From a virus, in IMG/VR virus record IMGVR_UViG_3300036772_000222, positions 1 through 36,918 of that record: DNA of 36,918 bases. One strand, 5' to 3'. Within the stretch, counting starts at the first letter, position 1, and the number at the start of each line of letters is the position of its first letter. Shown here one piece after another: positions 8,109 through 16,026 of the stretch. The notes below the pieces were generated by a model that ran no database searches, had not been told where the DNA came from, and saw only the letters and a program-made list of their open reading frames with translations. The position numbers were made by a program, and so were the translations under genes.

Positions 8109-10363
8109 CAGGAACCTCCGCCCGTGCCCCGGCTGCCATCCATGACGTTATGGCGATTGACACTCTCAGCGACCACCTGACCATCAAGCATGACCTGGGT
8201 GGTGATGTTCAGCGGGCCAAACGGTGACGGGGCCTGGCCGTTCAGGTAAGACGGTACGCCGGTTTTGGCTGGGTTGTGGGCGTCGAGTACGTCTTTCGGG
8301 TTCAGAATATCGCTGGTTGCTGGAGTTAAGAGCCATCGGCGCAACATACCGGGCAAATCGATATCAAATAAAGGTTTATTGATTTCCGGGTGCTGTTGTT
8401 GCATGTATTCCGGATAACTCATTCCCGAATCACGCGCTTTGTTAATTGCATCGAGCGTCTCTTGCCGCGCTTTATTCATGTCGTCTTTTAACGCCATCAT
8501 GACGTTGGCCACCGACGCCGCAGCACCCACTGGCCCGGGTAAACTCGACGCTTTATCAAGCAAATCACTGCCCTTATCCTGACCTTGCCCCTGCCAGTTC
8601 GTGACGTAGACAGGCAACGCACCCGCTGACCCGACACCTGACATACCGGGTAAATCAGACAGCCCGGGTATTTTCCCTACGCCTCCGGGGAGTTTGCCGC
8701 CTTTAACAAACTGTGTGAGGAACGCTATGCCGGAGAAGGCGGCGGCTGCAGCGGTCATCGTTTCGATGGCTATTTTTGCCCCAGCGGCAGCGGTCGCCAG
8801 TCCCGGGAACTCGACGGCAAGATCTGCCGCTTTCTGTGCGGCATCACCTAACTCATTTGTCAGTCCTTTCACTGCGGCATTTTCGGAAAAGAACTTTTCA
8901 TTATCCAGCTGTTCCGCTTTATAAGCAGGTTCGTTTTTTATGACGTCATAGGAGGCGTCTGTCGCCCCTGCTGAGTTTTGAGTGCCCTTTATTTGGTTAG
9001 CGATATAATCCTTTTGCATTATCGTCGTGGTTAATGCGGCGTTAGCCTGCGCATCCGGAATATATTGACCAAGAATGGCTGATGCTCTTAATTGAAGGGC
9101 ATTCTGATAATTTTGTTCTTTATCTGTACCTTTATATTTTTTTACGTCAGCTTTAATTTTTTTATATTCGTTATCATTATCTACCAGTGAGCGCATGGCA
9201 TTCATAAAGGCATCGGGGGCCCGAATGCCTTTTTCCTGCTGGGTCACCATGTATTGAGAATAAGTTTCTGTTTTACCGTTAGCCTCACGAAAACGGGTAT
9301 TCTTCATATTATTGATGGTGTCAGCACTGTTAATTTTACTGAGTAAATTGCTGTAATTGGTTGCTGCCTGGCTATTATCCCCCGCCGTCATTGAGTTAGC
9401 CTGAAGGTTTGCAAACAATAAATCCGTATCAGCAAGGCCGCCAAGACCTTGCTTAGCGGCTAAAGACAGTACGCCGGGCAATGACTTTGCCATATCAGCG
9501 ATTTCCATACCGCCCAGTTCCCCGGAGCGCTGGAGCTTATCCAGAAACTTAGGGATATCTTCTACCTTGATTTTAAATACGTTCATTGCCGTACTGACCG
9601 TTCTTGCAATATCTCCCGCATCAGCCCCTGTGGCAGTTGAAGACTTCATAATGGCGGGCAGCACCTTCATCACCGACTGCGGAGCAATGCCGCCTTTACC
9701 GTACAGAACCCCCGTTGCCGCCATCGCCTGGTCTGGTGTCCCACCGCCATAACGCACGGAATCCTGGATGCCGGTGTTAATTTCATCCTTCATTTTGATA
9801 CGTTCTTGCGGAGATTTGTCGTTAAAGCCGGTGTTCACCAGCCGGGCCAGCGACTGACTGTAACCCGCGTAGGTCTTGACAGGTTGAGCCACGACCGCCG
9901 CACCCGCCACAACACCGCCAACAACCGCCGCCGTTCTGCCCCAGGCATTACGCGCACCGCTCAGGCGGCTTGCGCTCTGTAGCCCCTGCATTTCCTGTTT
10001 GACAGCGGCAACCTGTGTGCGCATGGTGCTGTAAGCACGGGCCTGCTCGCGGGCTGACATCACACCACTGCGGGCAAGACGGTTATAACTGGCGATGGAG
10101 CGATCCATCTCACGTTGCAGGCTCTGTTCAGATTTGACACCCAGCGTCTCACGGGCGCGGGCATTGCGGCGGAACTCTTCTGTCTGGCTACGCGACGCCT
10201 TGGCGGCTTCAGCTGATGCCGCTTTCTCGGTATTCCCCAGACGGGCCGACGCTTTCTCCGCATCATTAAAGCTTTTAATCGAGTCTTTGAGGGCTTTTGC
10301 AATCTGTTTTGATGCGTCGTCGCGGGCAGAGAGCTCCAGCGAGACCTTCATATTTCTGGCCAT
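8108..10363 (-). CDS. Tail tape measure protein (Mu gp42)
   Basis: At 751 aa this is the largest protein in the window, and it lies directly after the tail chaperone pair, as tape measures do. The first 130 residues form a charged coiled-coil. A membrane-like Ala/Gly/Val segment follows around residues 135-160, then the TP901-type core with GVLYGKGG and SLPGVLSLAAKQGLG. A second hydrophobic stretch lies near residues 525-550. The C-terminus is short, polar and Gly-rich. The protein sets tail length and is ejected during infection. Residues about 320-480 (9000-9400) are clearly more AT-rich and lysine-rich than the rest, which suggests a mosaic central segment. Confidence 0.92.
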   Translation of the reverse strand: MARNMKVSLELSARDDASKQIAKALKDSIKSFNDAEKASARLGNTEKAASAEAAKASRSQTEEFRRNARARETLGVKSEQSLQREMDRSIASYNRLARSGVMSAREQARAYSTMRTQVAAVKQEMQGLQSASRLSGARNAWGRTAAVVGGVVAGAAVVAQPVKTYAGYSQSLARLVNTGFNDKSPQERIKMKDEINTGIQDSVRYGGGTPDQAMAATGVLYGKGGIAPQSVMKVLPAIMKSSTATGADAGDIARTVSTAMNVFKIKVEDIPKFLDKLQRSGELGGMEIADMAKSLPGVLSLAAKQGLGGLADTDLLFANLQANSMTAGDNSQAATNYSNLLSKINSADTINNMKNTRFREANGKTETYSQYMVTQQEKGIRAPDAFMNAMRSLVDNDNEYKKIKADVKKYKGTDKEQNYQNALQLRASAILGQYIPDAQANAALTTTIMQKDYIANQIKGTQNSAGATDASYDVIKNEPAYKAEQLDNEKFFSENAAVKGLTNELGDAAQKAADLAVEFPGLATAAAGAKIAIETMTAAAAAFSGIAFLTQFVKGGKLPGGVGKIPGLSDLPGMSGVGSAGALPVYVTNWQGQGQDKGSDLLDKASSLPGPVGAAASVANVMMALKDDMNKARQETLDAINKARDSGMSYPEYMQQQHPEINKPLFDIDLPGMLRRWLLTPATSDILNPKDVLDAHNPAKTGVPSYLNGQAPSPFGPLNITTQVMLDGQVVAESVNRHNVMDGSRGTGGGS

Positions 10364-10374
10364 TCAGGGCTCCA

Positions 10375-10892
10375 TCAACGACGTTTCTGGCGAAGGGATT
10401 TCACTTTTTTATGCAACCTGCGGGTCTTCGGTTTGTGGCCGTTAAGGATACCCAGCGCCGCAATATACCCGTCCAGTTGCGGACGGGTCATTTGCATTAC
10501 TTGTTGTTCGCTGAAGCCGCATCGTCCGAGGGCAAGGGTGACGAGGCAGAGCCCGGCGCGGCGTTCTGTGGCAATATGCGCTTTTTTTTAAGGTCGTCTG
10601 TCGCCGCCTTCAGACGGTCGTAATCCTCGGCCGTCAGCCCGTCGAGCAGCAACTGACCGGTGATGTCCTCCTTCGGAATATCCCCCAGGGCGATAAGTGA
10701 ACGGGCAAGCAGTGCCATGCGGTAATACAGATCAGCCTCATTGCCGTCCGATGTGCCCAGCGCCGCTTCCGTTTCATCCAGCGCCTCGTAGGTGTGCCGC
10801 ATCAGCGGCAAACCTACGGTAAAGCGGTAATGCACCTGCCCGTTATGGCTGACGCCGTAGAGCAGCAAGTCGGTGTGTGTGTTGTCCATCAC
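10375..10892 (-). CDS. Frameshifted tail assembly chaperone (gp41-gp41* type), -1 slip
   Basis: The 0-frame chaperone gene contains a run of eight A followed by G (10589-10581 on the minus strand), which reads A AAA AAG in the 0 frame, a classic -1 slippery heptamer. A -1 slip there joins 104 residues of the 0-frame protein to 68 residues that end in a Lys/Arg-rich tail with a stop at 10375-10377, just 11 bp before the tape measure start. The extension contains FSEQQVMQMTRPQLDGYIAA, a real-looking coding sequence in an otherwise unexplained gap. Such G/GT-type pairs are conserved in long-tailed phages, where the long form binds the tape measure. The Mu pair is reported to use a -2 slip, so a -1 slip is a difference. 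Confidence 0.75.
10497..10892 (-). CDS. Tail assembly chaperone, short form (Mu gp41-like)
   Basis: The 131-aa protein lies between the tube gene and the tape measure. It begins MMDNTHTDLLLYGVSHNGQ and carries a GLPLMRHTYEALDETE segment typical of phage tail chaperones such as Mu gp41 and P2 E. It overlaps the stop of the tube gene by 4 bases. After the slippery A8 run the 0 frame continues for only 27 residues, to a Ser/Ala/Pro-rich, low-complexity end. The first or second methionine could be used. Confidence 0.85.
   Translation of the reverse strand: MMDNTHTDLLLYGVSHNGQVHYRFTVGLPLMRHTYEALDETEAALGTSDGNEADLYYRMALLARSLIALGDIPKEDITGQLLLDGLTAEDYDRLKAATDDLKKKRILPQNAAPGSASSPLPSDDAASANNK
10582..10589 (-). 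other. Slippery A8 tract for programmed -1 frameshift
   Basis: Eight T on the plus strand give AAAAAAAA on the message, followed by G, so that A AAA AAG is in frame. Downstream GC-rich sequence could form a stimulatory stem, but I could not fold it. The -1 frame stays open to 10375. Confidence 0.75.
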
Positions 10893-11266
10893 TCAATAAC
10901 CTCACGCAAAGCATTCATTTTAATATCGCGTTTCGCTTCATTATCCACGGTGTATTTGGCCCCTACGTCGGTGCTGAAGCAGTCCAGATACGAGGTACGC
11001 TTGCCCCCGCTGCCGCTGACCGGATACTGCGTGACCTTCACGCCTTCAAGGCTGCCCCAGTCCAGATCGCCGGTGAGCGGAATAACCACCGACAGCGTCA
11101 GCTCATACGTCCCGATACCGCGCATAAAGCCTTTGGCGCGTCCGGTTTTATTCATGGTTTTGACCAGTTTGCGACCCGTGGAAATCTGCACATCAAGGTC
11201 GGTCACCTCAATCTCCTGACCGTCAATTTCCAGGACGACGGCTCCCACATATTCATCAAGTGCCAT
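10889..11266 (-). CDS. Tail tube protein (Mu gp40, gpM)
   Basis: The 125-aa protein matches the Mu tail tube family (gpM). Signs are the N-terminal GAVVLEIDGQEIEVTDLDV beta hairpin, a central KTMNKTGRAKGFMRGIGTYEL loop, and a C-terminal DIKMNALREV. Hexameric rings of this protein stack to form the inner tube of the contractile tail. The gene sits right after the sheath gene with a 17-bp gap. The ATG at 11266 is preceded by a purine-rich SD (AAGGAG) in that gap. Confidence 0.93.
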   Translation of the reverse strand: MALDEYVGAVVLEIDGQEIEVTDLDVQISTGRKLVKTMNKTGRAKGFMRGIGTYELTLSVVIPLTGDLDWGSLEGVKVTQYPVSGSGGKRTSYLDCFSTDVGAKYTVDNEAKRDIKMNALREVIE

Positions 11267-11283
11267 GGTGTCGGCTCTCCTTA

Positions 11284-13038
11284 TTACAGTTGCAGATCGA
11301 TACGACCGGCAAAGACATGCAGGCCATTGACCACATCCGCCGGAATGGCGGCGTTAAGACGGTTACTGTCCTGCAAATCACGCTCGACGATCAGCGCATC
11401 TTTGTTGGCCATCACGTTTTCCACAATCTCCAGCTCCTCAAGTTTGAGCAGGACATCCAGCAACTCGCTCTTCACTTTTGGCCCGGTACGCGTGGACAGT
11501 TTGTCGCGCGGAAAACGCAGGGAAATGCGCTCACGACAGGCTTTTCGTACATAGTCCAGTGTGCGGATGGTGGTGAGATCCAGCAGCGCCACATCGTCCA
11601 CCCCTTCAGCATTCTTCGTACTGGTGGTGATGGCACGGACAATCTGCACACGGTCACCCGGGCCCATTTCAAGCGGCGTCACCCCGTTGTGCAGGGCATT
11701 TTCCTGTTCGGTACGCCCGGGACGGGACTCAATCGGAGTGATATCCAGCGTGTTAAGCGGCAGTCCGTTCAGTGGTCGGGCCGGATCTTCTTCGCTGGCA
11801 ATCACCGCCGCATAAGCCGCTGCAATCTCGCAGGGTAGTTTTGCCGAGCCGTTATGCCAGGCAAGCGTTATTCGCCCTGAATTGAGCGTATCGGCAAGCG
11901 TGGTGGCAGTGGACAGGGACTTTTTCCAGCCCGCCACCCCGAGGGCTCCACGCTGCTCGATGGCCCCACTGACGGCATCCAGGTGGGTACGCAGTGCCGT
12001 CAGCGAGGTGTTATCACTGAACGGCGACACAATAATGTTATGACCTCCGGCAAAGGCAGCCGCCAGTGCAGGGGCAATATCCGGATCGGTGGCACCGCCA
12101 CTCATCGCCACCACGGCGGTTGTGACGCCGGTTGCCGTGGTCAGCAGTTGCAGGTCGATATCGTTGCCGGTGGTGCCTTTTGTGCGGGCGGTCACGGTAA
12201 TGGTTCCGGCCACGTTCACAACGGTGACCGGCAGTTCAGGACGGGAAGCCAGCGCAGTGACCAGCGCACTCCCCATCGCATCCGCCGAGTCTCCGGCGAC
12301 CACAGTGGCATCGGTGCGTATACCGCCCACCAGGACGCTCAGTGTTCCGCTGCCAGTGGCAGGCCCGGTGAGGGTGAGCTTACCGGTTGCTGCCACCGCA
12401 CCCGGAAGGTCGCTGAGGTTATCACTTCCGCCACTCATTACTGTGGCCGTGGCGGTCATGCCTGTTGCCGTCGCGCTGGACACCAGCGTGATGGTGTTAC
12501 CCGCAGGCCCGGCCACTTTCGCGGTCAGCGTCACCACCTCAGCGGCGGCACTGGCGGTCACGGGAAGCGTGGCCTGAGCCGTAATGGCTGCCGCTAATGC
12601 GGTGGCGGTTTTAGCCGCTGTGTCGGCAATCGCCACCTGCACGGTAATATCGGTGCCCCCAATCGTCGCTTTAACTGTTCCCGCAGCGGTTGCCGGGCCG
12701 GTCAGCGTAATTTTACCGGTCGCCGCCACGAGGGTTCGCTTACCTCTCAGACCGATGATCTGGAGTGACAGATAAGGGTTGCAGCCAATGGCTGCTTTGG
12801 TCATCAGATGGCCCAGGGAACCCCGCCCAAACAGAACGGCCGCCTGCTCATCCGAGTACACATCCAGGATTTGCAGGTTTTGTGCTGTACCGGCAGGCAA
12901 TACAGGGACAATCATCAGCACCCGCTGAGGATTACCGGGCAGTGTGCGCACGGCCAGTCGGGTGTTTAACTCGAAGTATTTACCCGGTTTGCGGATACTT
13001 CCGCCAATTTCATAGAACTCAACGTTGGGACTTGACAC
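11284..13038 (-). CDS. Contractile tail sheath protein (Mu gp39, gpL)
   Basis: The 584-aa protein is the Mu-type sheath, recognised by an N-terminal YEIGGSIRKPGKYFELNTR region and the C-terminal DLTTIRTLDYVRKACRERI and VERDLQDSNRLNAAIPAD blocks that form the conserved inner core. Mu gpL is about 495 aa. The extra length comes from a tandem repeat of about 98 residues, at about 107-205 and 218-315. Each copy starts TGK(I/L)TLTGPAT and ends at MSGG, and each looks like a beta-sandwich inserted in the surface-exposed domain. Sheath contraction drives the tube through the envelope. The ATG at 13038 has an AGGTG-type SD. Confidence 0.93.
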   Translation of the reverse strand: MSSPNVEFYEIGGSIRKPGKYFELNTRLAVRTLPGNPQRVLMIVPVLPAGTAQNLQILDVYSDEQAAVLFGRGSLGHLMTKAAIGCNPYLSLQIIGLRGKRTLVAATGKITLTGPATAAGTVKATIGGTDITVQVAIADTAAKTATALAAAITAQATLPVTASAAAEVVTLTAKVAGPAGNTITLVSSATATGMTATATVMSGGSDNLSDLPGAVAATGKLTLTGPATGSGTLSVLVGGIRTDATVVAGDSADAMGSALVTALASRPELPVTVVNVAGTITVTARTKGTTGNDIDLQLLTTATGVTTAVVAMSGGATDPDIAPALAAAFAGGHNIIVSPFSDNTSLTALRTHLDAVSGAIEQRGALGVAGWKKSLSTATTLADTLNSGRITLAWHNGSAKLPCEIAAAYAAVIASEEDPARPLNGLPLNTLDITPIESRPGRTEQENALHNGVTPLEMGPGDRVQIVRAITTSTKNAEGVDDVALLDLTTIRTLDYVRKACRERISLRFPRDKLSTRTGPKVKSELLDVLLKLEELEIVENVMANKDALIVERDLQDSNRLNAAIPADVVNGLHVFAGRIDLQL

Positions 13039-13049
13039 ATTTCACCTCG

Positions 13050-13256
13050 TTATTTTAACGGTGCCACCGGCAGCGGTTTGTCGATGGTTTCAGCAACGGA
13101 GGGCTGTACCTCTGTCAAATCACCGGCCATCAGCTGGCGTTGATAGTAGGCGGTTCGGTTGACCGTCACCGCCGTCAGTTCGTCGATATAGCGGCGCGGG
13201 GCGTCTTCTACCGGCACCCGTACACCGGGTGCTGCTTTAACGGTCAGTGTGTTCAT
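13050..13256 (-). CDS. DUF2635 protein (Mu gp38)
   Basis: The 68-aa protein begins MNTLTVKAAPGVRVPVEDAP and contains RRYIDE and YYQRQL, which match the DUF2635 family always found just upstream of the Mu sheath gene. The function is unknown; it is presumed to be a small tail-associated protein. It overlaps the gp37 gene by 20 bp and precedes the sheath by 11 bp. Confidence 0.85.
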   Translation of the reverse strand: MNTLTVKAAPGVRVPVEDAPRRYIDELTAVTVNRTAYYQRQLMAGDLTEVQPSVAETIDKPLPVAPLK

Positions 13257-13890
13257 GTCTAATCACATCCGTGGCATCCGGGGTTTCATCGCCAGGCCTG
13301 AGCACATAGCTCACCTGAGTGGTCAGCCAGTCCGGAGCGTCAGGACTGGTCGCGCCGTGGAATTTTGTAAACAGGTGATCGCAGTGGCCGACCGGGGCGT
13401 TCTCCAGTGGGAACATCCCGTTCTCCAGTGCCTCTTCAATCCAGGCGGTTTCAAACTCGCAGGCGAAAACGGAGACCGCCTTGCCCGCCAGCTGCGTGTT
13501 AAAGAGCGTTCTGACCCGACCGGGCCGCAGGTTTTTTATTTTGAGCGCCAGATCCTGTCCGGTCAGCAGGCGGCGCACCGCCGTCACCAGGTCATTGGTT
13601 CCGGGCCGGTTAATCGACGCCTGACCCTGGCGGGTAAACGCTTCCTGGCCCGCGTTGTAAGTGCCGACCATCACGACAAAATTGCCGGTGCTCTTCCATT
13701 TTTGCTGCGATGTGCTGTACGGCTCGGTGCCGGTGATGCCGCCAAATGTCACCCAGGCGGCCGGTAACGAGGGGATGATTTTGCCGAGGTCATCGTCCAG
13801 TTCACCGCCATAGCTGGTGACATTACGCACCATTTTCCCCAGCCCGGCGCTCAGCCGGTCACACAGGGCTTTCTCTATGAGCGTTATCAA
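13237..13890 (-). CDS. Mu gp37-like protein (DUF1834)
   Basis: The 217-aa protein begins MITLIEKALCDRLSAGLGKM, with VTSYGGELDDDLGK and PSLPAAWVTFGG following, the signature of the Gp37/DUF1834 family. In Mu-like phages it lies between the head-completion genes and the sheath and is thought to be a tail terminator or neck protein. That role is inferred from position. It overlaps gp36 by 4 bases and DUF2635 by 20. Confidence 0.88.
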   Translation of the reverse strand: MITLIEKALCDRLSAGLGKMVRNVTSYGGELDDDLGKIIPSLPAAWVTFGGITGTEPYSTSQQKWKSTGNFVVMVGTYNAGQEAFTRQGQASINRPGTNDLVTAVRRLLTGQDLALKIKNLRPGRVRTLFNTQLAGKAVSVFACEFETAWIEEALENGMFPLENAPVGHCDHLFTKFHGATSPDAPDWLTTQVSYVLRPGDETPDATDVIRHEHTDR

Positions 13891-14312
13891 AATGCACCTC
13901 CCCCCGTGGCATCCCGGCCAAACTGTCGTTCACCGGAATACAACCGCATTTGTGCCGTGGTCTGAACCGCAGCTCCGGTGGTGGCCGTCAGGCCAATCCT
14001 GCCATTGGCCACCTGCACCAGATAGGTGATGGCATCCTCATAGCGCAGGCGAATGTCTTCGGACAAAATGCGGTACGACGTGGCCAGATGATAACGGGCA
14101 ATATCGCAGCAGCGCCCCGTAAGAACCCGGGACACATCCGCAAACGGCAGTGCGTAACGGGCCACCAGGTAGCCATCAATTTCTGAGCTGGCACGTTCCA
14201 GTGCGCCATTCATCACCGCCATATCGACGGTGCCGAGTTGCGTCGGATCACACAGTGCCACGCACTCGTCGTGCCCGAACGTGGTGTCCATATCCTGCGG
14301 GGTTGCATACAT
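13887..14312 (-). CDS. Head-tail connector protein, Mu gp36 (DUF1320)
   Basis: The 141-aa protein begins MYATPQDMDTTFG and contains ERASSEIDGYLVARYALP and RCCDIARYHLA, the conserved core of the DUF1320/gp36 family. These small helical proteins resemble head-tail adaptors such as SPP1 gp15 and are placed at the neck. It shares 4 bases with the gp37 gene start (ATGA). Confidence 0.9.
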   Translation of the reverse strand: MYATPQDMDTTFGHDECVALCDPTQLGTVDMAVMNGALERASSEIDGYLVARYALPFADVSRVLTGRCCDIARYHLATSYRILSEDIRLRYEDAITYLVQVANGRIGLTATTGAAVQTTAQMRLYSGERQFGRDATGGGAF

Positions 14313-14324
14313 GGTGGCCTCCGG

Positions 14325-14711
14325 TTACTTGCGCTTGAGTTTGCTGGCGGTCAGTTGCTCCGCCAGTTTGTCATGGTCGGCGAGAGCCTGATTTAACTCG
14401 GCCTGCAACCGGGATACCTGCGTGTCGAGTGTGCTGCTGCGGGCTTTTTCCTCTGACAGTTGTTGCAACAAAGAGGCGTTCTCCTGCTGTGACAGCGTCA
14501 GCGCTTCACGTAGCCCGGCAATCTGTTCGTCGGCCGCCTGAAGCCTGGGAGCGTCGTCCTGCACCTGGATAACGATGAGCTGCGGATCAGCCTTCAGCGC
14601 CGCCAGCTCCTGTGCCGTAAAATGGTCGTCCGGCCAGAGGGTGGCGCGGGCGCTGTGCTCAATGCCAAAACGGCGGAAACCGTCACGACGTGCGGCGATA
14701 TGTAGCGGCAT
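14325..14711 (-). CDS. Mu gp35-like protein with coiled coil
   Basis: The 128-aa protein starts MPLHIAARRDGFRRFGIEHS, followed by a HFTAQELAALKADPQLIV segment like the HI1506/gp35 fold of Mu-like phages (about residues 1-50). The remainder, residues 55-120, is a long amphipathic coiled coil. It overlaps the major capsid stop by 1 base. It is probably a minor head or connector component, inferred from position between gpT and gp36. Confidence 0.8.
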   Translation of the reverse strand: MPLHIAARRDGFRRFGIEHSARATLWPDDHFTAQELAALKADPQLIVIQVQDDAPRLQAADEQIAGLREALTLSQQENASLLQQLSEEKARSSTLDTQVSRLQAELNQALADHDKLAEQLTASKLKRK

Positions 14712-15619
14712 TATGGAACACTCCCGTCTGAGCCAAACGCCATCTGCCAGAAGCCATAACCGCCATTTGCCCGGGCTTCAGCCCCGAACAGGAACATCTT
14801 ACGCATAAAGACGTTTTCGCTGTTGTAGTCCGTTTGTTCCACAAACGAGGGCTTCTCACGCTCCTGATAAATCAGTGGTTTGACCGGCTTGCTGGTATCA
14901 AGCAGGAACCATGCCGAGTCGGACGTCAGCTCCGGCACCGCCAGAACCTCCGCCGTATTACGGTACGGATTGGGTGTGCCATCCGGGAATTTTTCCGCCG
15001 TCATCAGGTAGTTGGCATCATCTTCCAGTGCGGTAGGAACGACCAGGATAGTCGGGCGGATCTTCAGCGATGCCCCTTCATCATCCTTAAACCCACGCAT
15101 GGCGGTACGCGCCATCCCGTAAGACGCTTTGGCGGCGGCCAGTGTCCCCACGCTCAGTTTTTTGGTGCCCTTGTTGGACACCGATTTTCCCTTCACCAGG
15201 TGGTCGGTATCAAAGAAAGGCTGGCCGTCATAGCACAGGTTGGTAAAGCCACCGTTGAGCAGGGCGAACACAATGTCGGCGGGCAGCTCTGCGGCAGACT
15301 GACCGGCCTGTTGCGCCTGCAGGGCATACCCCATCAGCTGGTCGTCTTTAATATCATTACGATCAACCTCAATGGTCGCTTCCCAGTCCTTGTTGCGGAT
15401 GGTGTAGTTAAAGGCACCCAGCGCTTTAACGACTTTGTCACCAATCCACTCGCGCATTTTCGGAAAACGGCTTAACCAACTGTAGTCGTTTTCTTTCCCC
15501 GTAGAGGGCACCACCATGGCCACTTTTTGCCAGTCTGACGGCGTTTGTTCGAACGCCTTCTGGAAAGTGGCTTTCAGGTTGACAAAAATCTGCCTGACGT
15601 TTTTGACATTCACTAACAC
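14711..15619 (-). CDS. Major capsid protein (Mu gp34, gpT)
   Basis: The 302-aa protein has the gpT family start (MLVNVKNVRQIFVNLKATFQ), then AMVVPSTGKENDYSWL and FPKMREW, and a C-terminal EVLAVPELTSDSAWFLLDTS segment. Its length matches Mu gpT (about 305 aa). It forms the icosahedral shell with an HK97-like fold. A strong SD (AAGGAG) precedes the ATG at 15619 in the 11-bp gap after the preceding gene. High expression is expected, driven from the promoter upstream of gene I. Confidence 0.95.
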   Translation of the reverse strand: MLVNVKNVRQIFVNLKATFQKAFEQTPSDWQKVAMVVPSTGKENDYSWLSRFPKMREWIGDKVVKALGAFNYTIRNKDWEATIEVDRNDIKDDQLMGYALQAQQAGQSAAELPADIVFALLNGGFTNLCYDGQPFFDTDHLVKGKSVSNKGTKKLSVGTLAAAKASYGMARTAMRGFKDDEGASLKIRPTILVVPTALEDDANYLMTAEKFPDGTPNPYRNTAEVLAVPELTSDSAWFLLDTSKPVKPLIYQEREKPSFVEQTDYNSENVFMRKMFLFGAEARANGGYGFWQMAFGSDGSVP

Positions 15620-15630
15620 GATAATTCTCC

Positions 15631-16026
15631 TTATTCGAAATAGACCCAGACGCCGTCGCTTTCGATCCCGGCAACTTTTCCGGCGTAGGGCCGGGCTTTG
15701 TTATCATCGGTTTTGGCAACCGTAATGCTGTCCTGCACAAAACAGTCCTGACCGACACGCGCCTGCGTGATGGGGTCGGTCGTGCTGTTGACCATCAGGA
15801 AGAACTTGTCACGCCGCACCAGTACCTGAGCACCACCGTCAGCGCCTGCAGAGTTATCCACCCAGCCTGCGGAAATACCGATTGTCAGAAGGGCTGCCGT
15901 CGCCGTGGCGGGAACGGCAAATCCCGTCGCGTTGAGGGCGACTATATGGCCACCAAATATCTCTGTTTTCGCCGCCACCGGCGTCGGATTCAGCAGGCCA
16001 TCGCGAAAGGGGGTATTACGATCCAT
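15631..16026 (-). CDS. Small capsid (cement/DUF2190-like) protein
   Basis: The protein is about 131 aa from the start MDRNTPFRDGLLNPTP, which has SD AGGAG just upstream. An ATG 14 codons earlier lies within gene I and lacks that support. It is rich in Gly, Ala, Val and Thr and predicted to be all beta (GHIVALNATGFAVPATATAA, then a C-terminal AGKVAGIESDGVWVYFE). The composition and position between the protease/scaffold and the major capsid gene resemble DUF2190-type decoration proteins. In Mu this is the gp33 position. Capsid stabilisation is inferred. Confidence 0.75.
   Translation of the reverse strand: MDRNTPFRDGLLNPTPVAAKTEIFGGHIVALNATGFAVPATATAALLTIGISAGWVDNSAGADGGAQVLVRRDKFFLMVNSTTDPITQARVGQDCFVQDSITVAKTDDNKARPYAGKVAGIESDGVWVYFE

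Noticed and set aside
11983-12597. 204-codon open frame on the plus strand rich in Gly, His and Arg
   Set aside because: It is the reverse of the repetitive Ala/Thr-rich sheath region; its composition is a by-product.
11981-12722. Repetitive sequence at first taken for an independent adhesin-like gene
   Set aside because: It is in frame inside the sheath gene and explained by the tandem duplicated domain.
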